Shown here piece after piece: positions 12,321 through 23,522 of a stretch of 64,000 nt of DNA. Origin of the DNA: Calonectria ilicicola (taxonomy: Eukaryota; Ascomycota; Sordariomycetes; Hypocreales; Nectriaceae); the NCBI GenBank assembly GCA_020809705.1, contig CP085835.1, positions 2,976,001-3,040,000 of the forward strand. The letters are read 5' to 3'. The first letter of the stretch is position 1; every line of letters begins with the position of its first letter. Below the pieces are notes generated by a model. It was not told the DNA's origin and did no database searches. It worked only from the letters and a program-made list of their open reading frames with translations. A program made the translations under genes and the position numbers.

Positions 12321-14474
12321 TTTTGACGTAATGAGTCCAATTCAAGGTTAATTTACAAACCAAATCTCTTTTACGACGGACCAGTCTTTTAAAGGATGGG
12401 GAAAGAGGAGCGAGAAGGGGAAGAGGGGAGAGGAATGGGTGTTGAGCTTGCACATGAAGCGGCCACCACCACATGTACTCCACATATCGCGGAAAGCGTG
12501 CAGATGGCCAATGGCACAAGCAACGGTCAAAAACAAGAAAATTCAAATTCAGTATCCACTCATTTGACAGTTTTTTTGCTCCGTCCCACTCACGATAGAG
12601 TTCTTATCGGCTCAAGCGTACACTACACAACACAGCCTCGGAACTTGACTTTCCGGTTGGTCCGGCGGGGACGCGACGTCCCACTTTGACCGCTTCTCCA
12701 ATGGCGTCATGACCCTGAGGGCCAGTGTCATACGGGCCAATGCATGCGATGGTATTGGGACGGTGCGGACGCGGAGCAGCAGCGGCAGCGGTAGCGGTAG
12801 TGGTGCACGGCAGGGATACGAACAGCGGGCGGTGGAGTCGAGTCACAGTCGCCATGTCAATGCCAGCGGCACAGTCACTCTCTCACTCGCTAAATACGTC
12901 TGCGTCTGCATCTGTGTCTGTGTGTTGGTGCCGGTGTGTTGGGGCGCATGGCTTTTCAGAGACATTCAAGTACAACCAGCCATACCAGTTGCCAGTCACA
13001 AATGTCCTAAATGACAGTGATACCACCCACCCATTTGCTGCCAACCTTTCTTACTTGCTTAATCGCCGGGCGCAACAACGTCACCGCTTTTTCACCGCGC
13101 CACCGAGAGCAGCATCCAACGAAGCTGAGCACAGCATTCAAGTTGTTGGCAAGTAAGCCCTTGACATGTGGCAGACGATTCCAAATCCTGACGCGTCACT
13201 TTTGCACAGACTGGAATTGATTGGGTACTTGTAGGTTGTGAAACTCCAAGGTTGATGCGCTACACATATTTCGTGATGGCCATTGGCTTATCTCCAATTG
13301 AACGGTGAGATGTACCGCGACTCTTTTCTTTTTTGCTATGACCTCCATAAGATTCAATCCAGGTTCTCGACCCAGATACTGTAAGCTCTAGCTGATAGTT
13401 TTGTTTCATTTAGAAAGGTTCTATCACAAATCACTTTTGCACATCACATCATATAGGTCAACTTTGTTTGGGCCTTATACCAAAGGCATGACTCATCTCC
13501 ATCGTGATTTGTACTTACCTTGATTGTTTAATAATGAATGCTGTGCATCCAAAACTCAATCCAACACATGTCTCTAATCTAATGGATGTGAAAAGCAGAG
13601 TCGTACATGCGGATAAACGGGCGAGGATGAAAAGTGACATCTATGGCGCAGAATCTGAGCAAACAAGGAGCATACGAAATCAGGGCTGGATATCATACGA
13701 TCGCAACCTATGGAATTTAATCGGAATTCGGATTCGCGGATCCGTCCAGTCAGAAATGGGACTGCAAAGCTGGTGGAGGTAACATGAGGCCCCAATACGA
13801 CGTATCTATACTCCGTGAAACCTCCAGCGCAAGAGAACCGCAGGACTGTGACCCTAACCTTTTAAAAAGTACACTTTTGGCATGTGAGGAACAAGCAACC
13901 AAATGTTGTTGGGGATAAACAGTATTTTTATTTTTAGTAATGCACCTCAAGTTCCAATCTCAGAGCTTTGCATACACCTGAAACAAAGCAACTAGTGTAT
14001 CTGCGAAAATAACAAGGTTGAACGGTACCTATTCAGACTATGGCCGCAGCATGCATGCGTTACGGGGTGGGTGGGCTCGGAAGCAGACAAGCCGGATGGT
14101 ACTTTGAATGAATGGCACCATCAATCTGATAAGCCATCACATGTTGCTGTAAGCAGTTTCGCTCGCGTCACCTTCGGAAATAATAGGCATCAACATACGA
14201 CACAAAAACAGCTTTCCATACCAAAAATCACATGAAATGGCCGGCTCCCCGGATCTTGTCCACGGCAGGCTGGGACGTCCCGGAAAATGACAAGCCGAGC
14301 GGGGATGTCGATCATCATGGAGAACCCCACCTTTGCGGATGGCCTAAGCTTGAACATGTCCACACTCGATGACCCTCTTTGTAGCCTTTACAAATCCATA
14401 TTTGCCTTACTTTCAGAGAAATTAAGCCCCATATTAAATCTCGAATATAATAGATCCTCTGTCGACTCCCAAGC
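12321..14474. promoter_or_regulatory. Long divergent spacer between the dehydratase and GH31 genes
   Basis: About 2.15 kb with no supported gene. The frames present have no family resemblance. A short imperfect hexamer repeat of the AGCGGT/AGCGGC type lies near 12775-12812, and a GT-rich tract near 12905-12945. Both flanking genes point outward, so it should hold both promoters. Its length would allow a lost gene, but I see no coding remnant. Confidence 0.4.
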
Positions 14475-16908
14475 ATGAAGTTTACTGATGGAATGTGGCA
14501 AACCCGCGAGGGCTACACCTTTCATTGGGTAGACCACGTCGAGCGACATTGGGTCAATGATAATCAAGATGTAGAGCTACTCCTTACAAAAAAGCAAAAC
14601 TAGGTGGGTGACAGCATTAATACTCATTCTATAACGGCCAATATCAGTGCTCCACGCGAAGGTGTCATCGCTACCAGATTGACGCACTGGCATGGAGAAG
14701 AAGACTGTGGGCCTACCTTTGACATATCCAAAGACAAGCCATCTGTGCAAATATTGGACAATCCGAAACAAAAGTTTCGGTTCATAACTGACCCTCTTTA
14801 TATGTCAATTGACACTTCACCAAATAAATTGTCCATACAATATGCTCAACACGTCACAGGGAACAATTATTCCGATGTTTTGACTTCGCACTCCTACCGC
14901 TCCATCGGATTAGTCTCCAGCAAGGATTCTGCATCATATTCAATGTCTGATGGAATGTTTGCAACACAAAAGAACTACATGACAATACAGTTCGATTCGT
15001 CTGTTCACGAAAAGATATACGGTCTAGGAGAACGCTTTGGGCCATTGATCAAGAATGGCCAAACCATTGACATGTGGAATGAGGATGGGGGCACCTGCTC
15101 TGAACAGGGTTACAAAAATATCCCATTCTTCATCTCCTCTCGTGGATACGGCGCATTCGTGAATCATCCTGGAAAGGTCATGCTTGAAGTCCAAAGTGAG
15201 AGGACAACACGCATCAATATTGCAGTGGAAGGCGAATCGCTAGAGTATATGCTTATTTCTGGACCCACAATCAAGGATGTGCTTAACAGATACACACTTC
15301 TTACCGGTCGACCTGCTCCGCCACTAGCTTGGTCGTATGGATTGTGGTTAACGACCAGCTTCCAAACAGATTACACCGAGCAAACCGTTACTTCATTCCT
15401 GGACGGCCTGGAAACCCGCGGAATCCACCTATCGGTCTTCCACTTTGATGCATGTTGGATGAAGACCTTTCAATGGTGCGATTTCAGCTTTGACGAAAAG
15501 TGGTTCCCAGACCCAGCAGGCTACCTGGCTCGTGTCAAGGAAAGAGGCTTGCGGCTTTGCGTGTGGATAAATCCTTACGTAGCACAAGCCTCGCGTCTTT
15601 TTGCCGAAGGGAAAAAGAATAGCTATTTTATCATGCGCGCAGACACGCCAAGGCCGACTGTATTCCAGTGGGACCAGTGGCAAGCAGGAATGGCAATAGT
15701 GGACTTCACAAACCCCAAAGCATGCGAGTGGTTTAGTAGCCATTTGCACAAGCTCATGGACATGGGTGTGGACTGCTTCAAGACAGACTTTGGCGAACGG
15801 ATTCCATTTGACCCAGCAAGAGTCAAATATCACGATGGATCTGACCCAGTTCGCATGCATAATTACTACTCATTCTTGTACAACAAGTGTGTATGGAACT
15901 GTATCAAATCGCACCCTAGCCATCTCGGTGGTGCTAAAAATGGAGAGAATCCAGTGCTTTTTGCTCGATCCGCAACAGCAGGAGGCCAACAATTCCCAGT
16001 CCACTGGGGAGGGGATCCTGAATCTACTTTTCCCGCTCTAGCAGAAACTCTCCGTGGTGGTCTATCCCTTTCGCTCTCTGGTTACGCATTTTGGGCACAC
16101 GATATTGGTGGATTCGAAGGTCTTCCTGACCCCGCTTTATACAAGCGATGGGTGCAGTTTGGGCTGCTCTCGTCGCATTCACGCCTGCACGGATCAAGCT
16201 CGTATAGAGTTCCCTGGATCTTTGAGGAGGAGTATCCCGGGGAAGATGAAAAATGCTCTCGAGTTCTGAGAGATGCACTACAAAGGAAATTATCTCTAAT
16301 GCCTTATATTCTCAGAACCGCACTCGAGGCTCACAATAGAGGAACACCGACGATGAGAGCGTTATTTGTTGAATTCTCAGACGATTTCAACGCTTGGAAT
16401 ATCGATACCCAATACATGTTTGGAGATCACTTAATGGTTTGCCCTGTTCTTGATGAATCTGGCTGGGTCAGATTTTACGTGCCAATCACAGGCGCAACGG
16501 AAGCGAAATGGAGGTCATGGTTCGAGCCCAACAAAACATATGAGGAAGGTAGATGGGTAAGTTGACACTAAATTCCTCTCAATTTTGACAAAGGCTAATG
16601 CTTCTAACTTCTTAAAACAGTATGTTGAGACTCATGACTTTGATACGTTTCCGTTACTTGTTCGCCCAGAAGCAACCATCGCTTATAACCCCTCAATCAC
16701 GACACCGGAGAGCAATTATACGAATGGACCGCACATCATCGTCAATGGACCAATCAGCGAAGAAAAGATTGTTGAGATTGTACTGCCAGATAATGTTCAT
16801 TCGATTGCCCAGAGCTATACGGTGGATCAAGGTGCTGGGTGCGACGGCGCAGAGATTGTCGATCTCACGAAAGTCTCCGCTTCCCTCAATAAAATCGGAC
16901 CAAGTTGA
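14475..16908 (+). CDS. GH31 alpha-xylosidase (YicI-type), interrupted by an in-frame TAG
   Basis: The best start is the ATG at 14475, which opens with the KFTDGMW motif typical of this family. Codon 43 is TAG (14601-14603). The frame then continues unbroken to a GTAAGT donor (intron 16557-16620) and a last exon ending at 16908. Counting the stop as a codon, the GH31 nucleophile is Asp438 (KTDFGE) and the acid/base Asp514 (HWGGD). The motifs around them (GLWLTTSF, HFDACWMKTFQWCDF, SSHSRLHGS) are those of bacterial and fungal alpha-xylosidases acting on isoprimeverose-like ends of xyloglucan. There is no signal peptide, so it would act inside the cell. The residues on both sides of the stop follow the family pattern, which suggests a nonsense mutation rather than an intron. 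A 51-nt in-frame GTCAAT...CTAG intron is possible but weak. The gene is convergent with the regulator at 17305. Confidence 0.82.
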
Positions 16909-17124
16909 GAACAATGCATCTTAGTTTGTTCCGCAAGCCATGAAGCGTAAGGTCTAATCTCAGCGGCACATTTGAAGACCTTGTATTTGGAACTTTGGTT
17001 TAAGTTTTATAGTATTCATATGTAATTGGTTTTATGCAAGCACTGTACGCTCTCACCAACCAATGATGATTCCCAGAAAAAGAAAAAAAAAGTTCATGTT
17101 TTTCGCTAACCTCCTATGACAACA

Positions 17125-17221
17125 GATGCTTTCCCTCAGTGGAACAGAAAGTACGGTGAACTTACTGCTGATGGCACGTATGAAGTTCCTGCTTCATGGC
17201 AGGCTGGTCTGAGTAATGTAG
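17125..17221 (+). pseudogene. Single surviving exon of an MFS sugar (alpha-glucoside type) permease
   Basis: The 97 bp read, in one frame, as a segment with FPQWNRKYGE and YEVPASWQ. I know this pattern from the first extracellular loop of fungal maltose/hexose permeases of the MFS, where an Arg-Lys-Tyr-Gly run is followed by a DG-Y-VPA-WQ segment. It is preceded by an acceptor (acaacag) and followed by a donor (GTAAGT at 17222). No coding sequence for the rest of a transporter lies on either side: GH31 ends 216 bp before it and the regulator ends 83 bp after it. It is therefore a relic. Confidence 0.55.
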
Positions 17222-17304
17222 GTAAGTAGGCTGCACAGATTGCACAGACTACATATATTTCTCAAGAACAGTATAACGACGAAGTTCTGTACATTTTAGC
17301 CCTG

Positions 17305-19957
17305 CTACTGCAAAATGCCCTGAAACTCTGACGCCAGAAAATTGTTAAACGAGCTAGCGTCAAAGTACTTCCATCCTAACGCAAAATCTTCGTCCAAGGC
17401 GCTTGAATTGCCTCCATCATTTGGCGCTCCCGAATTACCACCACCATCGCGTTCTCTTCTTGGATTAGGAAACATACTCAAGACGTTAGAGGAGAAACTT
17501 TGTATGACAGCTTCATCGTCCACCTCTGAAGTGTCTGGGTTGTTTGGCCCCTGCAGATGATCTCTAGACCGCTTTTGTTTTCTCCGACTGGAATCATCAA
17601 GATTTGGAGGTACTGAGAATGATGAGAGGATCTGTGACCCCGCTCCAGTGGTATCCACAGCCGACTCGGCTGTGTTCCGCAGGCTAGCAGTATCATCCTG
17701 GTATCGCCTTCCATTCATTATCGTTGCATCTTCAGAATGATGCGCCTGGTCCAATCCAGATGCTGAGCTTAAACTAGATCGCCCTGCATCAGTTGTGACG
17801 TTCATCCGCTGCATGAGAGCTTCGATTGCAAGCTTCGTTCGGCTGGCGGCCTTGTAAAGTTTTGAGTGCTCCTCTAGAGCATCGAGGCAGATGATCAAAG
17901 ACTCCCGAACTTGCACCTCATTGTGTCTCAATGCCAGAAGCCTTACTAAAATAGTCGCCCCGATGTAGGTGGAGTATGACAATAAGTAGGGTGCACTATC
18001 AAGTGCATAGTGTTCTTTGTAAATGCGCAGTATTTGTACTATTTCGTATGCTGCCACCACGCAAGCAGAATACGATTCATATGCCAAGTCTGTAGGCCTT
18101 GACGCATTGGCCAAGGAAGTGTCGTGATGTTCAATAATCAATGGTCGACGCAAGAGGATAATAAGTACATTATAGAGTGCCCTGACGACAAATAATTAAT
18201 CAAGGGTCAGGAAACTTTTGGTTATTGAACTCAGCGCTGAGTTTGAACGTACAAAATTGTCAGATGATGGGGAAGCGGTGGTGAATGCTTGGGAAGTTTG
18301 TGCGTGATAAAATCAATGTGCGGTGGCTGGTTCTTCCTCCAGTCTTCCAACTCCAGTTGCAGCGCTCTAGACTGCCAATAAAAGTTATTAAAATCCCGAA
18401 TTGAGTAATTTCCGCCGTAAAGATTGGTGAGAATGCGCTCCATGATGAGGCTGAGTCCGCAGAGCCGGTGCAAAGTCGATGTATGACGAATCGGTACGGC
18501 TCCACATGTCCATTTTCCAACAAATGAAGTCTTGTCAAATGCCTCTAGTTCTTCATAGTTGTCCAGAAAAAGCATGTCGATATTTGCGTCTGATATGCGA
18601 AGACTGGGTGGTCGACCTTGAAATAGGCATTGTATCTTATCCAACGCTATACCACCATTAGTTCGCCCACTGAGGAAAAAGGCTGGGACTCACAGTAAGC
18701 TCCCCAAAACACCCTTTTTCTGATTTCAAGATCTTCTTCCGACAACTTGATATTTGGAGGTGTGGCTGGGAAAACGTGAAGGCCGAGGTCGATGATCATA
18801 TTGAAGGCGTTGCCGGCATAAAGCCAAGAGGCACTTCTTTCATCGCAGCGGGTAAATAATGTGGAAGCTACAATCAAAAGAGCTTGAATTGTCGTGATTT
18901 TACTCTTGGCAAACTCATCGACAAGTAATTCCGTGAATCGTTTCCGAAATGACCACCCCGCAGTGGCCACGTCGCTGGCATCTGACCGAACCTCGGAATG
19001 GCGGCTATGCTTTGAGGCAGAGAAGAATATCGCATTTAAAAGCAGCTTGGAAAAATATGGGCCACCGCAAGCCATATCCCTCATGAACGATGGTCGATAG
19101 ACTATGAGCCCACAGTGCGACTGACGCGTCCAGTAGATGGTGAGCAGGTGCATCGCGAGTGTTGGCTCTACACCATCCAAGTCGAGAGAATTAGACGTAA
19201 AATTAATTTGCTCCAAGTGGCCTACAAATATCAGCTATTTTAATTATCGTCAATAGTTTGCATCAATACTTGCGCTGTCTAGCGGCCTCGGCACAGAGAA
19301 TTGATGCCGCACACTTGTCATAATCGGGAAGCGACCGTTGCTGAGGAGCATTTCGGCTGTTATACCGGGATGACAATTCGAAAAACGCGCTTGTTGGCCC
19401 GTGATACTGTCTAGTGTCGTCTTCCGGTGTCTCTGCTGCAGTAAGGGCGTTTCCATCTCGAGCAGGTCCTGAAGCTGTGCTTGGAGGTTGCTCAGGACTC
19501 TCGCTCATGGCTGGTGTAGCACTGCCAATTAGGCTGGCCGGGCCGTTTGATGCCTGGCCAGAGTCACCGTTCTGTATCACGTCATTTTCTTCCCGGGGCG
19601 AATCCGAAGTCCGGGCGCGAAGACGTAATCGCCGATTCTCATTTTCCAGCTCCTCGATACGACGCTTGGTAGGCCTTGCAGTAGACGTAAGAATGTGCAC
19701 GCCAGCATGTCCTGACATAAGTTTACACTCACCTGGGCTTTTTACTAGGTGTCGCATGGACACAATCCTTGTTGTAGACGGTACAGTTGCGGCAAGAAGG
19801 TCTCGCGCCGTCACATTTGAGCTAGTACCGGGATTAGCAGCCAGGTCCAGCACGTAACTTAGATCATCAGTCTAGCAACAACCTTTTTCTGGCGGCAATA
19901 CTCGCAGGCTGCGGCGACGCGCCTTCGGATAGGCCCGCGTCCTCTACCAGCATTCAT
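17305..19957 (-). CDS. Zn2Cys6 transcription factor with fungal-specific middle domain
   Basis: Six exons (19957-19883, 19821-19733, 19674-19274, 19221-18694, 18646-18253, 18181-17305) encode 787 residues. The zinc cluster is complete, six cysteines in the pattern C-x2-C-x6-C-x6-C-x2-C-x6-C at residues 18-45, split by the first intron. A basic linker and short coiled coil (ELENENRRL) follow at about 55-75. A low-complexity region precedes the fungal_trans domain (about 200-480), recognisable from HLLTIYWTRQ, YRPSFMRDM and RVFWGAYSLDKIQ. The C-terminal tail is Ser/Asn-rich. Intron 3 (19273-19222) must start with GC (GCAAGT) to keep the frame; the nearby GT donor breaks it. It should act in the nucleus, and from position it may control the adjoining sugar genes. 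Upstream, at 20184-20214, are three GTGGGG elements of the carbon-repressor type. Confidence 0.88.
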
Positions 19958-21787
19958 CGGCAGGATGAGTTACCAGGCCCAAGAATATCGAGCTGCGGGG
20001 CATAAAATGCACCTGATGGCTCGGATCGTGCGATTCCGCGAGTTATATGCTCTGTGGTAATGCATTTGGCTCCTAATAAACACATTCCGATTGGACCGAG
20101 CCAGCTTGGTCCCCGTAGGCGCACAACCAATAGTGCCTCTTGTTACTGCTGCGGCCACATTACCCCGCTGAAGAATGCGCAAACTCCCCACTAAGCGTGG
20201 GGAGCTTCGTGGGGAAATGCGCGTATGGTCGGGTTAAAATCCCCCGGGGCCGACTTTTCTTCAATTAGAGGCTTTGGTAGGCGTCTCTTCTCCCAAAAGC
20301 TGGTTGCAATGGCTGTGGAGATGGGTAAATCGTGTCAGGGCGGTCTCGCGGCTATTCCCCGGCTGCTATTGACGTGTTGTAGTGCACACCGTCAATAAGC
20401 ATCAATCGCTAGCAGCGACTACCCTCTACTTCTAACCAACACTCGTTTCAATATTCGCGTTCTCAGAAAAAAAGGGGGCCGAGAAAAACCGCATTCTAAT
20501 AAAAGTGTGGGATTGTGATCACGAAAAAGCCGAAGTTATGATCTGCCGACTATAAATATTTGGGAAAGAACAATTTTGTGGTCGGATAGTGCTTTTCTTT
20601 TTCTTTTTAAGCTTAGATTATTGCATTTGCGTTGGAGGGGACTGGATGAAAGTCGCTGCCTATCAGACTTGTCACGTTTGATCCGCCGCGAAGCTCGGAT
20701 CAACTATCGTTTGAACGCGCTCTCAAATCAGATTTCACAGACTCCAACATCTTGTGAAGCATACGTGTATCCTTTGGTCCATTTGTGCATCTAAAATATG
20801 GTCCCTTTTACCTTGACTCAGTCTAGCAACCTACAAATTGACGGTTCCCGCCAGGCTGCTGAATGTCACTCTCCTCTAGGGTAGTGTTGCAGCGTCCGGA
20901 GTTCGGAAGCGCGATGGACGCCCAACTTACTCCACTAATCGCGGGAGATCCCAAGGAGCCACAAAAAAACCAAAGCAGGGTCCACCGCGTTTCTGAATTT
21001 CACAGGGTTCTGGAACACTTCACCCAAATGATCAGCCGGCTTCGTCTGTTTCTCTTGGCATGCCATGGGTCTTGGAAAGCTCCTCTTTCTCGTTGTAAAC
21101 ATTGTTTTTTTGCCAAGGCTATTCTAGCGTAAAGAAACCTGCAACTGGGAGCAACTCGGCACGATGCTGACAGCACTTGACGGCCGGCGCTAAAAAAACG
21201 CGGGCAAATTGCAGTTGCGGTAACAGTGTCAGGCTAGTCCTACCGAAGCTCAAATAAGTGGGAGGCGTCATGACGAAAGCCGCTCATTCAGCTGCAATAA
21301 ATTATTGCTGGAGACTCTGGCACGACTTACCCGATCACGTGAGGCTGCCTCAGCCTGAGCTGTTTCTCAGTCGACGTTGCGAGTTCCCGCACATCCGCGG
21401 AGAATTGCGACACACCAATCACGCGCCGTGCCTCGCCCCCGGTTCGCAAGATGGAGTCACCACTCCGCTAGTAGAGCCCTACGCTAGTTAATTCAGGACC
21501 ATCCAGGAGTCGTCTCAATAAATCCCCCTGTCGTTTCACATCAACCACCCAAGGGGCAAATCGCCCCAGCGAGCTTCGATGTGGGCGGATCCACGTGGGG
21601 AGAGCACCTCAAGGTCAAACATACTTATATATATGTACACCATGGAATGCGTCTTCTAAACCTCTCGTTCTAGAGCTTCAACCACAATCTTTTGGCTTGT
21701 TGACCAAGTCACTTCTTTTCACCACATTCCTTTGCTGTTCGCTCCTTTCGTTCTCTTTTACGTTCCTTTTGTACCAACGCATTCGAT
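19958..21787. other. Non-coding spacer between the regulator and the GH5 gene
   Basis: No gene is supported in this 1.8 kb. Apart from the inverted repeat at 20184, there are GTGGGG-type carbon-repressor matches at 21595-21600 and, on the other strand, at 21564-21569. A TATATATAT tract lies at 21626-21634, about 150 bp before the GH5 start. These suggest a glucose-repressed cellulase promoter. Confidence 0.45.
20184..20214. promoter_or_regulatory. Perfect inverted repeat with paired CreA/Cre1-type sites
   Basis: An 8-bp arm CTCCCCAC (20184-20191) and its complement GTGGGGAG (20197-20204) flank five bases. Each arm contains a GTGGGG, which fits the SYGGRG consensus of the fungal carbon catabolite repressor. 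A third GTGGGG follows at 20209-20214. The element lies about 230 bp upstream of the Zn2Cys6 gene start. Confidence 0.5.
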
Positions 21788-23108
21788 ATGCGTTCCACAC
21801 TCCTTCTCATCGCCGCTGGCGCATCTCTGGGAGCCTGTGGTGTTTGTAAGCCACGCCAGAGCTCTTCCGCTGAAGCTGTGCTTTACACTCCTTCTATGGC
21901 TTCCAGTGTTCAATCCGCCACCCAATCTCCCTTGGAAACCCAAAGCCAATCTCCCGAAGCCACTTATGCAGCATCCTCTGCAGTTTCTTCTGCCCTTTTG
22001 TCGGCTGTCACCCCATCTGCTTCCTCAGCCGTCTCTTATGCCGTCTCATCCGCTGTAGCTTCAGTCGTATCTTCGGCTGCATCCTCCGCGGCCTCTTCCG
22101 CAGCAACCCCAGCACCTTCTGGATCCACTGGATCGGGATTCTTGTTCACCGGTGTCAGCGAATCCGGTGCTGAATTCGGAACCAGCAACATTCCCGGAAC
22201 CGAAGGCACTGACTACACCTTCCCAAACACCAGTGCCATCGATGTGAGTGCCCATCTCATCCTGTTGCGAAAAAATTGTTTCGCTGACCATGTAGATTCT
22301 GTTCGATGCTGGAATGAACTCTTTCCGAGTCCCTTTCCTTATGGAGCGTATGATCCCAAACAACTTGACCGGATCTCTCAACACGGCCTACTTTAACAGC
22401 TACAAGGCGGTCATTACCCACATCACGGGCAAGGGTGCTTATGCCATTCTTGATCCTCACAACTACGGCCGATACTACTCCGAGATCATCACCGATACCA
22501 CCGCCTTTGGTAGCTTCTGGAAGACCCTCGCCACCGAGTTCGCCGACAACAAGCTGGTTGTCTTTGACACCAACAATGAGTACCATGACATGGAGAACAC
22601 ATTGGTCGCTGAGCTGAACCAGGCCGCTATCACTGCAATCCGTGCCGCTGGCGCCACCTCTCAGTACATTTTTGTCGAGGGTAACTCTTACACTGGTGCC
22701 TGGACCTGGATTTCGAGCGGAAATGGCGACTCTCTCAAGGATCTGACCGATCCCCAGGATAAGATCATCTACGAGATGCACCAGTACCTTGACTCGGATG
22801 GATCCGGTACTTCCGAAACCTGTGTCAACAGCACCATTGGCTCAAGCCGACTTCAGGCTGCTACTGCCTGGCTCAAGGAAAACGGCAAGAAGGGCGTTTT
22901 GGGTGAGACTGCTGGTGCTCACAACGACGTTTGCATTTCTGCTGTCAAGGATGAGCTCCAATATCTGAAGGATAACTCTGATGTCTGGATGGGTTGGCTG
23001 TGGTGGGCTGCTGGACCTTGGTGGGGAACTTACCTGTTTAGCATGGAACCATCCACTGGAGTCGCGTATGAAAACTACCTGGCTGTTGTTAAGGACTTTC
23101 TTGCTTAG
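21788..23108 (+). CDS. Secreted GH5 endo-beta-1,4-glucanase (cellulase)
   Basis: Two exons (21788-22243, 22296-23108) give 422 residues. A signal peptide of about 19 residues is followed by roughly 100 residues made almost only of Ser, Ala, Val, Gln, Pro and Thr, then the catalytic barrel. The barrel closely follows the fungal Cel5A pattern: RVPFLMERM, DPHNYGRYY, the acid/base Glu247 in NNEYHD, YEMHQYLDSDGSGTS, the nucleophile Glu356 in LGETAG, and WWAAGPWWG. It should cleave internal beta-1,4-glucan bonds in cellulose outside the cell. In many relatives such a linker follows an N-terminal CBM1 cellulose-binding module; none is present here. The reading frame is intact. The promoter has repressor-like GTGGGG sites. 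Confidence 0.92.
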
Positions 23109-23522
23109 ATAAATTTAGGAGAGGAGGAGCATCGCTTTTATCCCATGATAGGTAGAACCAATCATAAACATTGACGCCTAACTGCAGTTAGCGTTAGGTC
23201 TACTTGATTTCAAAGGAACCTATTTCGTGAAATTAGTGTCTCTGTCATATGGAAGTGCCAGGTTGCTTCGTTAGGGCATCAAACAAGTAAGAATCAATTA
23301 ACACATCAAGGTATTCGGGTGGTGCGCTTAAAAGCGGGCTCGACCGGACGGATCAAGTAGGAAACCTAGTGGCAGGAATGTGACTTTTTGTTGGTTCTTG
23401 TTGCTACAAAATTGCGATAGGAAGACGACTTGTGGTATACCCGCAATGTAAACAAAAGGCTTAGGCAATGTAGATGATTCGAACCATTTTTGACTATCTG
23501 GCTCTAGAATGAGGTTTATAAC
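23109..23522. other. Short spacer between convergent GH5 and NLR genes
   Basis: About 410 bp containing the two 3' ends. No gene, repeat or RNA was seen. Confidence 0.5.

Noticed and set aside
12396..13156. Overlapping frames in the dehydratase-GH31 spacer
   Set aside because: They are driven by GC-rich simple repeats and lack any protein pattern.
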